Source: Streptomyces sp. NBC_01216 (lineage in GTDB: Bacteria > Actinomycetota > Actinomycetes > Streptomycetales > Streptomycetaceae). From it: a stretch of DNA of 64,000 nucleotides. The position numbers and the translations under genes are program-made. Under the pieces are notes generated by a model that did no database searches, was not told the origin of the DNA, and saw nothing but the letters and a program-made list of their open reading frames with translations. Shown here one piece after another: positions 25,204 to 32,944 of this stretch (position 1 is its first letter; the number at the start of each line of letters is the position of its first letter). Where the stretch lies: assembly GCF_035994945.1 (NCBI RefSeq), contig NZ_CP108677.1, positions 3,162,001 to 3,226,000 of the forward strand, read 5' to 3'.

Positions 25204-25251
25204 ACCTAGGTGACCAGTAGTCGGCAAGTAGACTGACCTAGGCCGACTAGG
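25204..25251. promoter_or_regulatory. Repeated CCTAGG boxes before the GntR gene
   Basis: ACCTAGGT (25204-25211) and ACCTAGGC (25236-25243) are 32 bp apart, about three helical turns, and ACTAGG follows at 25246-25251, 9 bp before the GntR start. The 8-bp words are palindromic or nearly so. This fits an autoregulatory operator over the promoter. Confidence 0.45.
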
Positions 25252-25259
25252 ATCACCGC

Positions 25260-25640
25260 ATGGAGCTAAGCCCAGACGATCCGCGCCCCGCCTATCTGCA
25301 GATCGCCGCTGCTCTACGTGAGCAGATCTTGGACGGCAGGCTCGAGCCCGGCTCTCGGCTTCCGTCCGGCAGGGAGCTCGCGAAGGAGTTCGGCACCGCG
25401 TTGATGACCGCTCAGAACGCCCTTCGGGTTCTCCGCGACGAGGGGCTAGTAAGTCCTCAGCAAGGCCGGGGCGTGTTCGTTCGTGCCCCCGAGCTGGAGG
25501 CCGATACACAGGTCCACCACGCACAGGCACCCCTGGCATCACAACTGGAGGCGATCCTTGTTGAGCTGCTCAAGGTGAATCAACGCCTGGCCGCCATCGA
25601 GAGGCGTCTCGACGATGAGGTACATGGGGTCGTCGATTGA
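25260..25640 (+). CDS. GntR family transcriptional regulator
   Basis: A 126-residue regulator consisting of the winged-helix GntR domain (PAYLQIAAALREQILDGRLEPGSRLPSGRELAKEFG ..., in two blocks; recognition region MTAQNALRVLRDEGLV; wing GRGVFVRAP) and a short helical C-terminus (ASQLEAILVELLKVNQRLAAIERRLDDEV) without an effector domain. Such short GntR proteins are common in Streptomyces plasmids and integrative elements (KorSA-like). It is divergent from the methyltransferase gene with 181 bp between, so it may control that gene as well as itself. Confidence 0.88.
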   Translation: MELSPDDPRPAYLQIAAALREQILDGRLEPGSRLPSGRELAKEFGTALMTAQNALRVLRDEGLVSPQQGRGVFVRAPELEADTQVHHAQAPLASQLEAILVELLKVNQRLAAIERRLDDEVHGVVD

Positions 25641-25776
25641 TCGTCCGACGCCCCTCGTCCGCTCTCGAGTCGTCACTCGGGAGCGATGTCGGTAGATGCC
25701 AGCTTGCCGCGCGCCGTGCCGTTCAAGCTACATGCCGCGAACGCTGGCACTCCCGCTCGTGAAGTGCGTCGGCAAG

Positions 25777-26126
25777 TCACTGCCTGCCCGCTCCTCGTGG
25801 CGCGCGCGAGGTGAGGGCCAGCTGGAGGGGGAGGCAACTCCCCGGAAGGTGCCGCAGATAGCTGGTGAGCGCCGTAGCGCGGGAAGCAGCGGCTTCCCTC
25901 AAGGGCGCCAGTGCGTCGCAAGCCCGTGCCTCGTCCAGTCGCAGGAGGCGATCGGCCGCGTGCAGTACGGCGGCTCCGGCCAGGGCGTCGACGGCGGGGC
26001 GGAGGAACATCCGGGAGCTGTGCTTCTTGGCGCCGAGCAGCAGCCGCTCGTACTCGTGCTGGCGCCAGGCTGGGTACGTCCCGCCGCCACCGGAGGGGTT
26101 CGCTACTTGGGAGGATGACGATCGCC
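25777..26126 (-). pseudogene. Unrecognised coding fragment at the island edge
   Basis: About 110 codons on the minus strand have the G/C third-position bias of real Streptomyces genes and a protein-like sequence (TYPAWRQHEYERLLLGAKKH, RPAVDALAGAAVLHAADRLLRLDEARA, ALTSYLRHLPGSCLPLQLAL). No start codon with a ribosome-binding site was found, and upstream codons look random, so the 5' end is probably lost. I do not recognise the family. It lies in the 25641-26171 gap between the GntR gene and the Eis-like gene; the remainder of that gap shows nothing. Confidence 0.4.
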
Positions 26127-26171
26127 CCGCGCCGCTGAGTTCTCCGCCGCTGCCGCCACCCGGCGGACCTG

Positions 26172-27416
26172 TCAGAAGACGTCGGGGCACCACGGCCGGC
26201 GGGCGGCCCGCAGCAGTGTGTCGGCGCGTGCGGCGGCGCCCGGTGTGAGTTCCTCTGCCCGGCCCAGGTCCACGAGCCGCACCGCGGACTCGTCGCCGAG
26301 CGAGAGCGTGCCCAGCTCGGCCACGTCGAGGGCCAGGTCGGCGGACTCGGTGGTGCGCGTGCAGTCGGCGCCGTCGGGTCCGGCGTCGAGACGGTAGCGC
26401 CCGCCGGCCAGACCGTCATGGTCCCGCACCTCGAGGACGAGGGTGCCGGAGGATCCGTAGGCCCGGTTCCGCAGGACCTGGACGACGTCCAGGACGCGGA
26501 CCCACAGCATGTCGGCGTGCGTCGTGACCCGGGCGGCGCGCGGGTCGGGCAGCAGCAACGGGAGCAGGTCGTCGGGGGCGCGGAGGCCGGACTTGACGCG
26601 GGTCACCCAGTCGACGGAGCACAGGAACCGCCACAGGGCCCGTTCGGCCGCCGGGGTGACGGCGATCAGGTCCTTGACGGTGGCCGTGTTCAACGGCTGC
26701 TTGCCGTCCTCCCAACGGTCGTCGCAGACGTAGGCGGCGTAGCCCTCGGCCACGCCCGACTCGGAGCGGTAGACGGCGTAGAAGGGTTCGGTCCACGGCT
26801 CCGTGTGGAAGTGACGTCCGGTGACGACGTCCCAGCCTCGGGTGTCCCGTTCGACGACGCCGGGCCGGACGCCGGCCAGCCTGCGGTGCAGCACCGGGCC
26901 GATGCGGCGGATCTCCGCTCCGTCGGCGAAGTCGATCCGTCCGCCGTCCTCCGGGCGCCCTGAGCGACGCGGGTCGAGGCCCGCGCGGCGGACGTCGACG
27001 GTCCACTCGGTGGTCCACGACGCCGGGCCGAAGCCGAACCGGCCGTAGATCGGATACTCGGCGGCGATGAGCGTGGCCACGGCGTCGCCCCGCTCCTTGG
27101 CCGCGGCGAGGTCGTCGGCCATCATCCGGCTGAGCAGACCACGCCTGCGGTGGGTGGCGGAGACGGTGACCCCGGAGACGGCGTCGGCGACGAGCCTGCC
27201 GCCGCCCACCGTGCTGAGCTGCTGGGTGAACGAACGGAAGGTGGCGACGACCCGCCCGCGGTCGAAGACCCCGTACACACGGGAGAGGTCGACGTGGGGC
27301 AGCCGGTCGGCGACCTCCTCGTCCGTGACGACGGGCGGCCGGAGGAAGCCCGTGTGGACGGCGCGCAGCCAGCCGCCGTACTCGGACTCGGCGACGACAC
27401 GCACCTCAAGGCTCAT
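26172..27416 (-). CDS. Eis-like GNAT N-acetyltransferase
   Basis: A 414-residue acetyltransferase of the Eis/enhanced-intracellular-survival family: an N-terminal GNAT domain with acetyl-CoA motif [21 protein letters not shown], a second degenerate GNAT domain (residues about 160-290, WRFLCSVDW) and a C-terminal sterol-carrier-like domain, ending PWCPDVF. In mycobacterial Eis the C-terminal carboxylate is catalytic, and the terminal Phe here matches that design. Family substrates include aminoglycosides and lysine side chains; the actual one is unknown. Backbone gene at the right border of the island. It lies downstream of rsiG on the same strand. Confidence 0.9.
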   Translation of the reverse strand: MSLEVRVVAESEYGGWLRAVHTGFLRPPVVTDEEVADRLPHVDLSRVYGVFDRGRVVATFRSFTQQLSTVGGGRLVADAVSGVTVSATHRRRGLLSRMMADDLAAAKERGDAVATLIAAEYPIYGRFGFGPASWTTEWTVDVRRAGLDPRRSGRPEDGGRIDFADGAEIRRIGPVLHRRLAGVRPGVVERDTRGWDVVTGRHFHTEPWTEPFYAVYRSESGVAEGYAAYVCDDRWEDGKQPLNTATVKDLIAVTPAAERALWRFLCSVDWVTRVKSGLRAPDDLLPLLLPDPRAARVTTHADMLWVRVLDVVQVLRNRAYGSSGTLVLEVRDHDGLAGGRYRLDAGPDGADCTRTTESADLALDVAELGTLSLGDESAVRLVDLGRAEELTPGAAARADTLLRAARRPWCPDVF

Positions 27417-27530
27417 TCTCCGAGGCTATGCCGCCTTCCCCGCCGCTCGCACTCGGGTTTCACCGGACCTTGCGGAGCGGCCGCCCCGCCCCTCTCCCGG
27501 GATGTCGGAACCACCCCGGGAAGGCGGACC

Positions 27531-28124
27531 TCAGGTCAGCAGGTCGTCCACCTGCGCTTCCCCTTCGCGGTAGCGGCGGGCGATCTCCGCGCTGCAGTCG
27601 TCGGCCGTCCGCTGAAGCTGCTGGCGCCGACGGGAGACCTGCTGCTCGTAGCCGGCGAGCCGCCCCATCCCCGTGTGCAGTTCCTCGTCCGTACGGGCCG
27701 CCAGGTCCGACAGCTCGACCTCCGACAGCATCTCCGTGGCGAGCCTGCGGTACTCCTCGCCACGTGGCGTCGACAGCGTCACGTGCCGCGCCGAGGTCCG
27801 CAGCCGGGATGGCGCGTCCGCGAGGATCTCCGAGAGCCGGTCGAGGACCGGTGTCTCGGGGTCCGTACGACGGGCCAGCTCGGCCCGCAGGATGTCGATC
27901 CGGCCCTGCAGCATCCGGCGGACGTAGCTGAGGTCGGCCTCGTCGCCCTGGGCGTCACGGCGCAGGGCACGCAGCTCCGACAGGCGCAGGGTGGTGATGT
28001 CCGGTGTCGTCCGTTCCGGCAGGGCGGGCTCGGCCGACCGCTGGACAGGTGGTCGTATGGCCGCGGCGGCCCGGGTCAGCTCTACGGGGCCGGACGGCGT
28101 CTGCCCGGCGCCAGGTGCACTCAT
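27531..28124 (-). CDS. rsiG: Anti-sigma factor RsiG (c-di-GMP-dependent)
   Basis: A 197-residue coiled-coil protein. Two copies of the c-di-GMP binding signature E(X)3S(X)2R(X)3Q(X)3D are present: E62-S66-R69-Q73-D77 and E160-S164-R167-Q171-D175, one on each of the two long helices. This is the diagnostic pattern of RsiG, which with c-di-GMP sequesters the sporulation sigma factor WhiG and delays entry into sporulation in Streptomyces. The ATG at 28124 follows GAGGGGACG. No whiG gene is in the window. The N-terminal 40 residues are Ala/Pro-rich and probably disordered. Confidence 0.92.
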   Translation of the reverse strand: MSAPGAGQTPSGPVELTRAAAAIRPPVQRSAEPALPERTTPDITTLRLSELRALRRDAQGDEADLSYVRRMLQGRIDILRAELARRTDPETPVLDRLSEILADAPSRLRTSARHVTLSTPRGEEYRRLATEMLSEVELSDLAARTDEELHTGMGRLAGYEQQVSRRRQQLQRTADDCSAEIARRYREGEAQVDDLLT

Positions 28125-28250
28125 GTGATTCGTCCCCTCGACCGGTGCGGATCCGCACCGCCTGTAAGGCATCGTGCCACTCCGCACGTGCACGTGCAGG
28201 CGCTCTGCACCCGTTCAGCCCCTGACGATTCGGTCGGTAGGTTGGTCCGT

Positions 28251-28676
28251 ATGCGAGCAGTGGTGCAGAGGGTCGACGGCGCGAGCGTCGTCGTCGCAGG
28301 GGAAACGGTCGGCGAGATCGTCGGCGAGGGGCTGTGTGTGCTGGTGGGGGTCACCCACGACGACACACCGGAGAAGGCGGCACAGCTCGCCAGGAAGCTG
28401 TGGTCCGTTCGCATGCTTCAGGGAGAGAAATCCTGTTCCGACGTGAATGCGCCCTTGCTGGTGATTTCGCAGTTCACCCTCTACGGGGACGCCCGCAAGG
28501 GCCGCCGTCCGACCTGGAACGCGGCGGCGCCCGGCCAGGTCGCCGAGCCCCTCGTCGACGAGGTGGTGGCCCGCCTCCGTGAGCTCGGCGCTCATGTGGA
28601 GACGGGCCGGTTCGGAGCCGAGATGCGCGTCTCGCTCACGAATCACGGCCCGTTCACGGTGCTCGTCGAGGTCTGA
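28251..28676 (+). CDS. dtd: D-aminoacyl-tRNA deacylase
   Basis: Cytoplasmic editing enzyme of 141 residues that removes D-amino acids wrongly attached to tRNA. It starts [15 protein letters not shown] and has the two active-site motifs [15 protein letters not shown] (SQxTL) and [11 protein letters not shown] (NxGPxT; Phe replaces the more common Val). Length is normal for Dtd. The gene is divergent from rsiG with 126 bp between them and converges on ygfZ. Confidence 0.95.
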   Translation: MRAVVQRVDGASVVVAGETVGEIVGEGLCVLVGVTHDDTPEKAAQLARKLWSVRMLQGEKSCSDVNAPLLVISQFTLYGDARKGRRPTWNAAAPGQVAEPLVDEVVARLRELGAHVETGRFGAEMRVSLTNHGPFTVLVEV

Positions 28677-28730
28677 CACCTGCCCGGGGAGGCCGCACGA
28701 CGCACCGGCCCGGCGCGTCGGGCCGCAGCC

Positions 28731-28772
28731 ACGGCTACGGCTACGGCTACGGCTACGGCTACGGCTACGGCT
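28731..28772. repeat. Hexanucleotide tandem repeat (ACGGCT)7
   Basis: Seven perfect copies of ACGGCT in the dtd/ygfZ convergent space. The repeat overlaps the last two codons and the stop of ygfZ. Read in the ygfZ frame on the minus strand it is CCG-TAG repeated, so each unit adds another stop codon. Confidence 0.95.
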
Positions 28773-29742
28773 CGACGATCGTCTCCTGTGCCGCGGCCGT
28801 GTCCCCCGCGAGCAGCTTCGCGTCCACCGGCACGTTCCGCTTCACCACCGCCAGGGCGATCGGCCCCAGCTCGTGGTGGCGGGCCGAGGTCGTGACGAAG
28901 CCGAGTTGCCGGCCCTCGGCGCCGTCGGAGGCGAGCCGCAGCGGTGTGCCGTGGCCGGGCAGATGCACCTCGCTGCCGTCCAGGTGCAGGAAGACGAGCC
29001 GACGCGGCGGCTTGCCCAGGTTCTGGACACGGGCGACGGTCTCCTGCCCCCGGTAGCAGCCCTTCTGGAGATGCACCGCGCTGCCGATCCAGCCCAGCTC
29101 GTGCGGGATGGTGCGGTGATCGGTCTCGAAGCCGAGCCGCGGACGGTGGCCCTCGACCCGCAGCGCCTCGTACGCCAGGATGCCGGCGGCCGGGCCGTGC
29201 GCGGCGGCGAAGGACGCCAGGTCGGCGCGGGGCAGGAACACCTCACGGCCGTGCGCCGTCTCGCGGACGACCGCGCCCGGCGGGACCTCGGCGATGGAGC
29301 CGGCCGGCAGGTGGACGACGGCGAAGTCGTCGGTACGGTCGGCGACCTCGACGCGGTAGAAGAACTTCATCGACTCCAGGTAGGCGACGAGCTCTTCGCG
29401 CGTGCCCGGCTCGACATGCGCCCAGACCGTCTCGCCGTCGTCGACGACGTAGAGCGCGTGCTCGATGTGGCCGTTGGCGGAGAGGATCAACGCCTCGGTG
29501 GCCTGGCCGGCCGGAAGGTCGCTCATGTGCTGGGTGAGCAACAGGTGCAGCCAGCTCAGTCGGTCGTCGCCGGAGACGGTGACGACACCGCGGTGGGAGA
29601 GGTCGACGAAACCGTTGCCGTCGGCCAGGGAGCGCTGTTCGCGGAACAGGTCGCCGTAGTGGGCGGCCACGCCTTCGTCCCGGCCCTCGGCAGGGACGGC
29701 GCCGGGCAGGGACAGCAGGGGGCTCTGCGGGGATCGCTGCAT
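28765..29742 (-). CDS. ygfZ: Folate-binding protein YgfZ
   Basis: A 325-residue tetrahydrofolate-dependent protein related to the glycine-cleavage T-protein, needed for certain Fe-S enzymes and tRNA modification. The diagnostic motif K-G-C-Y-x-G-Q-E is present as LQKGCYRGQETVARVQN. The N-terminal GcvT-like domain has DLSHRGVVTVSGDDRLSWLHLLLTQ. The ATG at 29742 begins MQRSPQSP; an internal start is possible because the first 20 residues are poorly conserved. It lies 10 bp downstream of nur on the same strand and may be co-transcribed with it. Its stop lies inside a hexanucleotide repeat. Confidence 0.9.
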   Translation of the reverse strand: MQRSPQSPLLSLPGAVPAEGRDEGVAAHYGDLFREQRSLADGNGFVDLSHRGVVTVSGDDRLSWLHLLLTQHMSDLPAGQATEALILSANGHIEHALYVVDDGETVWAHVEPGTREELVAYLESMKFFYRVEVADRTDDFAVVHLPAGSIAEVPPGAVVRETAHGREVFLPRADLASFAAAHGPAAGILAYEALRVEGHRPRLGFETDHRTIPHELGWIGSAVHLQKGCYRGQETVARVQNLGKPPRRLVFLHLDGSEVHLPGHGTPLRLASDGAEGRQLGFVTTSARHHELGPIALAVVKRNVPVDAKLLAGDTAAAQETIVEP

Positions 29743-29752
29743 GGCGTCCAGC

Positions 29753-30190
29753 CTACGACTCGGCCTCGGCCGCCTTGCGGGAGCAGTCCTGACAGCGGCC
29801 GAAGATCGCGAAGTGCTTCATGTCGGTCTCGAAGCCGAAGGTCTCGCGGAGCTTGCCGGTGAAGTCCTCCGCGACCTGCACGTCCGCCTCGATCACCTCG
29901 GTGCAGTCCCGGCACACCAGGTGGAGATGGTGGTGCCGGTCGGCCAGGTGGTAGGTCGGCGCACCGTGGCCCAGGTGGGCGTGGCTGACCAGTCCCAGCT
30001 CCTCCAGGAGCTCCAGCGTCCGGTACACGGTGGAGATGTTCACGCCGGAGGCGGTCTTGCGCACCTCGCCCAGGATGTCGTCCGGGGTCGCGTGTTCCAG
30101 GGCGTCCACGGCCTCCAGGACGAGCTGGCGCTGGGGCGTCAGCCGGTAGCCGCGCTGCCGCAGGTCGCTTTTCCAGTCGGTGCTCACCAC
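29753..30190 (-). CDS. nur: Nickel uptake regulator Nur (Fur family)
   Basis: A 145-residue metal-dependent repressor. It begins VVSTDWKSDLRQRGYRLTPQRQ and matches S. coelicolor Nur nearly throughout as I remember it, including the winged helix (GVNISTVYRTLELLEELGLVSH), the His-rich metal site GAPTYHLADRHHHLHLVC and the structural Cys pairs CRDC and CQDC. Nur represses nickel transport and sodF when nickel is plentiful and indirectly allows sodN. The start is the first of two tandem GTG codons, giving the known length. No Nur box (TTGC-N6-GCAA type) was seen before the gene itself. Confidence 0.92.
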   Translation of the reverse strand: MVSTDWKSDLRQRGYRLTPQRQLVLEAVDALEHATPDDILGEVRKTASGVNISTVYRTLELLEELGLVSHAHLGHGAPTYHLADRHHHLHLVCRDCTEVIEADVQVAEDFTGKLRETFGFETDMKHFAIFGRCQDCSRKAAEAES

Positions 30191-30237
30191 GCCCCCCAGT
30201 GTAGGAGGGCGCGGCGGGTCACCGGGGGCTCGCGGGC

Positions 30238-30810
30238 CTACTTGAAGAAGGCGATGCCGTCGTCCGGCAGGTCCCCGAGGCCGCGGGCCATCTCCGCGAC
30301 CTCCTCGGGGCTGACGACCTTCTTCAGGTGGGCCGACATGTACGGCCGCAGCGGGACCTCGGGGGTGGCCTTCTCGCCCACCCACATCAGGTCGCCCTTG
30401 ACGTAGCCGTAGAGCCGCTTGCCGCCGCTGTACGGGCCGGAGGCCGCCGTACGGGCCACGGCGTCGGTGACGATGTCGATCTGCGGCTTCTGGTCGGCGA
30501 GCTCGCCGTACCAGATCTCGACGATGCCCTGGTCACGCACCATGACGATCTCGACCTTGCGGTCCTTGTCGATCCGCCAGTAGCCGCTTTCGCTCTCCAG
30601 GGGCCGGACCTGCTTGCCCTCGTTGTCCAGGACCCAGGAGTGCGAGACGTACTCGATGACGTCCCGGCCGTCGTGGCTGAAGGTGACGGACTGGCCGAAG
30701 TTGCACTTCTCGGCGCCGGGGAAGTCGGAGACCCCGACCCCTTCCCACGTGCCGAGGAGGAACGCGAGGGGCAGGAGGTCCGGATTGAGGTCGGACGGAA
30801 TCTCGATCAT
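30238..30810 (-). CDS. Nitrobindin / FABP-like heme-binding protein
   Basis: A 190-residue beta-barrel protein of the nitrobindin (UPF0678, THAP4-like) family. The barrel opening motif G-T-W-x-G-x-G is present in FLLGTWEGVGVSDFP, with strands RDVIEYVSHSWVLDNEG, YWRIDKDRKVEIVMV and GIVEIWYGEL. Family members bind ferric heme and isomerise peroxynitrite to nitrate. The heme-ligand histidine near the C-terminus is plausibly in MSAHLKKV. It is directly upstream of nur (47 bp), so both could be on one transcript; the pairing of a Fur-family gene and a heme/NO protein is suggestive only. Confidence 0.85.
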   Translation of the reverse strand: MIEIPSDLNPDLLPLAFLLGTWEGVGVSDFPGAEKCNFGQSVTFSHDGRDVIEYVSHSWVLDNEGKQVRPLESESGYWRIDKDRKVEIVMVRDQGIVEIWYGELADQKPQIDIVTDAVARTAASGPYSGGKRLYGYVKGDLMWVGEKATPEVPLRPYMSAHLKKVVSPEEVAEMARGLGDLPDDGIAFFK

Positions 30811-30838
30811 GAGCGGCTCTGTCGATCTCTAGAGGTGG

Positions 30839-30937
30839 TCAGCGCTGGCCCTGGTACAGCTTCTTCACGGCCAGTCCGGTGAAGGCGAGCACGCCGACGC
30901 AGACCAGGACCAGCAGGGTTTCGAAGAAGATGATCAC
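30839..30937 (-). CDS. 32-residue single-span membrane peptide
   Basis: A short reading frame with GTG start at 30937 preceded by GAGGAGC at good distance. It encodes MIIFFETLLVLVCVGVLAFT and then GLAVKKLYQGQR: one strongly hydrophobic helix of about 20 residues with a basic C-terminal end, i.e. inside-facing. G/C third positions are high as in real genes. It ends 28 bp before the nitrobindin start, so it is probably the first gene of that operon. The function is unknown. Confidence 0.7.
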   Translation of the reverse strand: MIIFFETLLVLVCVGVLAFTGLAVKKLYQGQR

Positions 30938-31034
30938 GGGGTGCTCCTCGAATGAGCGTGAAGGCAGAACGGGCCGGGCACCAGCTTAGTGGGCTGGTGT
31001 CCAGCGCCGCCTGCGAGGTGGGTACCGCCCGTCG

Positions 31035-31988
31035 TCAGCCCAGGAGCTGGTTCTGGAGGGCGACGGTCTGCTGGAAGGGCACCGTGAGCGCCCCGCCCTC
31101 GCGGGACTGGGTGATCAGGGCGACGGTGTCGCCGGCCTGGATGTGGACCCACCGGGTCTGCTCCGCGCCGTACGGCTTCGTCTCCGCGAACGGGTAGAGG
31201 ACGTTGAACGGCATGCGGATGTCGGTGGTCGCGGCGTCGATCTCCCCGGAGCGCACACCGTCCGGGAAGCGGCCGAAGGACGAACCCGCTTGCAGCGCGC
31301 TGTCCTTGAAGTCCTCCGCGAACGCGACCGAGTTGAACCGCAGCAGGTGGATGCGGGTCGTGGTGCCGTCGGGAGTCGTCCAGCCCCGGGCGGCGATGTG
31401 CCGCAGGGCGGACTCGTCGAGGGCCTGCTTGAGCGTGACCCTGGCGTCCTTGTCGTACCGCGAGACGTACTCGTCCACCGTGACCCAGCCGCCTTTCAGC
31501 TCGGGGTCGACCGTGGCACCCGCCGGGGCCGGGAGGAGCAGTTCCCGGAGGTCCGCGTAGTGGATCTCACCCGCGTTGCCCTCGGTGAACGGGCGCGGAG
31601 CGTCCCGCGGCAGAGCCGGGAGGCGCAGCTCCGGGTATTCCCAGCGTCCGTCGCTCTCGGTGGCCAGACCGGGCACGTCGGTGCGTTCCATGGACGTGAT
31701 CTTGAGCGCGGTGCCGGTGCCGAGCCCTCCGCACACGACGACGGCGGCGGTCCAGCGGGCGACGGCCCACAGGACCCGCTTCGAGGACCTGCGCGCGGGC
31801 GGATCGGCGGGGACCTCCGGGCCCGTGGCCCCCGCGGACGCCACGAGGACCTCCGGGCTCGCGGTGGGAGCCTCCGGTGCCGGGACGGCGGGAGCCTCCG
31901 GTGCCCCGGCGGCCGGTGCGGACCCGGGCGTCCCGGCGGGTTCGTCCCGGTCCTGTGCCGGAATCCTCGCGTCCGTCTGCTCGGTCAT
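31035..31988 (-). CDS. Membrane-anchored protein, paralogue 3 of an operon
   Basis: A 317-residue protein: about 70 disordered N-terminal residues rich in Pro/Ala/Glu, one membrane helix (VARWTAAVVVCGGLGTGTALKI), then an extracytoplasmic domain. It carries the motif DLRELLLPAPAGATVD, shared with the two genes upstream, and GGWVTVDEYVSRYDKDARV. The ATG at 31988 overlaps the previous stop by 4 bp. Function unknown. It is the last gene of a three-gene coupled operon of related exported-domain proteins. Confidence 0.75.
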   Translation of the reverse strand: MTEQTDARIPAQDRDEPAGTPGSAPAAGAPEAPAVPAPEAPTASPEVLVASAGATGPEVPADPPARRSSKRVLWAVARWTAAVVVCGGLGTGTALKITSMERTDVPGLATESDGRWEYPELRLPALPRDAPRPFTEGNAGEIHYADLRELLLPAPAGATVDPELKGGWVTVDEYVSRYDKDARVTLKQALDESALRHIAARGWTTPDGTTTRIHLLRFNSVAFAEDFKDSALQAGSSFGRFPDGVRSGEIDAATTDIRMPFNVLYPFAETKPYGAEQTRWVHIQAGDTVALITQSREGGALTVPFQQTVALQNQLLG

Positions 31989-32944
31989 ATGTACTCCCCC
32001 GGGGACTCGATGTGGTCCATCTGCTTCTTCACCAGTGCGGCCACCGCGGACTTGTCGAACGGCTTGACCCCCGCGGCGGTGACGGTGACGTAGACGTCCG
32101 AGTCGTAGGCGGCGCAGACCATCCCGTCGAGCTGGTATGCCTGCTCCTTCTTGCTCAGGCTCTTGTCCGAAGGGATGAGATTGCAGAAGGACTTCGTGTG
32201 CCCGTCGATCTTCGGTCCCTTGGGGAACTTCAGCAGTCCGGAGATCTCCTTGCGGAGCTCGAACATGTCACGGATGCGCTTCTTGTCCTTCATCTGCGTG
32301 ATGTGTACGTACACCACGAGGTCCGTGTCGGAGGAGACGAAGGTGCGGACCCCGACTCCCTGGACGCCGAGGCGGTCGATCCGCTTCTCGTAGTCCCGGC
32401 GCTTCTTGCCGGAGAGGCCCTTGGCCTGCTCCTTGAGCAGGGCCGTGGCCTCCTTCGCACCGAGTTCGCCGTCGTTCCCGAAGGTCTCGACATCGGGGCC
32501 GAGGTCGTAGCCGGAGGGCGCGGGCAGCAGGAGCTTGCTCAGCGGCGTCGAGGACTTGCCCCGGAGGGCGGCGGTGGCCGGGTCCTCGTCCTTCGCCTTC
32601 GTGTCGGGCTCCTCCCACACCACGGTGTCGGCGGTGCGGTCCGCGGCCGCGACGGTGACGCCGGTGTACGTCACGCCGCCGCCGACCGCTCCGAGGACGA
32701 GGACGGCGGGAAGGACGACCGTCAGCAGCCGCCGGGCGCGACCGGGCCGGGCCGGGGCGTCCGGCGGCACGGTGGAGGCGAACACGTCGCCCTCGTCGGG
32801 CACGGTGTTCCCACCCCCGTCGGGAGTCGTCCTCCCGGCCCCGTCGGGCATGGCGTCCCCGGCCCCGCCGGGGGTCGTGTTCCCGGCCTCGTCGGGCGTG
32901 GTGGTGCGGTCGTCGTCGCTCACGGTGTTCCGGTCCTCGTTCAC
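31985..32944 (-). CDS. Membrane-anchored protein, paralogue 2 of an operon
   Basis: A 319-residue protein with a disordered N-terminus containing repeated TTPDxxGN-like units (about residues 9-55), one membrane helix (RRLLTVVLPAVLVLGAVGGGV) and an extracytoplasmic domain with the shared motif PLSKLLLPAPSGYDLG and a later helix-rich region (EATALLKEQAKGLSGKKRRDYEKR). Two cysteines (SFCNLIP, MVCAAY) may form a disulfide. The GTG at 32944 overlaps the upstream stop (GTGA). Function unknown. Confidence 0.75.
   Translation of the reverse strand: MNEDRNTVSDDDRTTTPDEAGNTTPGGAGDAMPDGAGRTTPDGGGNTVPDEGDVFASTVPPDAPARPGRARRLLTVVLPAVLVLGAVGGGVTYTGVTVAAADRTADTVVWEEPDTKAKDEDPATAALRGKSSTPLSKLLLPAPSGYDLGPDVETFGNDGELGAKEATALLKEQAKGLSGKKRRDYEKRIDRLGVQGVGVRTFVSSDTDLVVYVHITQMKDKKRIRDMFELRKEISGLLKFPKGPKIDGHTKSFCNLIPSDKSLSKKEQAYQLDGMVCAAYDSDVYVTVTAAGVKPFDKSAVAALVKKQMDHIESPGEYI

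Noticed and set aside
28579..29862. Frame on the plus strand with Leu-Arg repeats opposite ygfZ
   Set aside because: The Leu-Arg run is only the translated hexanucleotide repeat and the rest is antisense to ygfZ.
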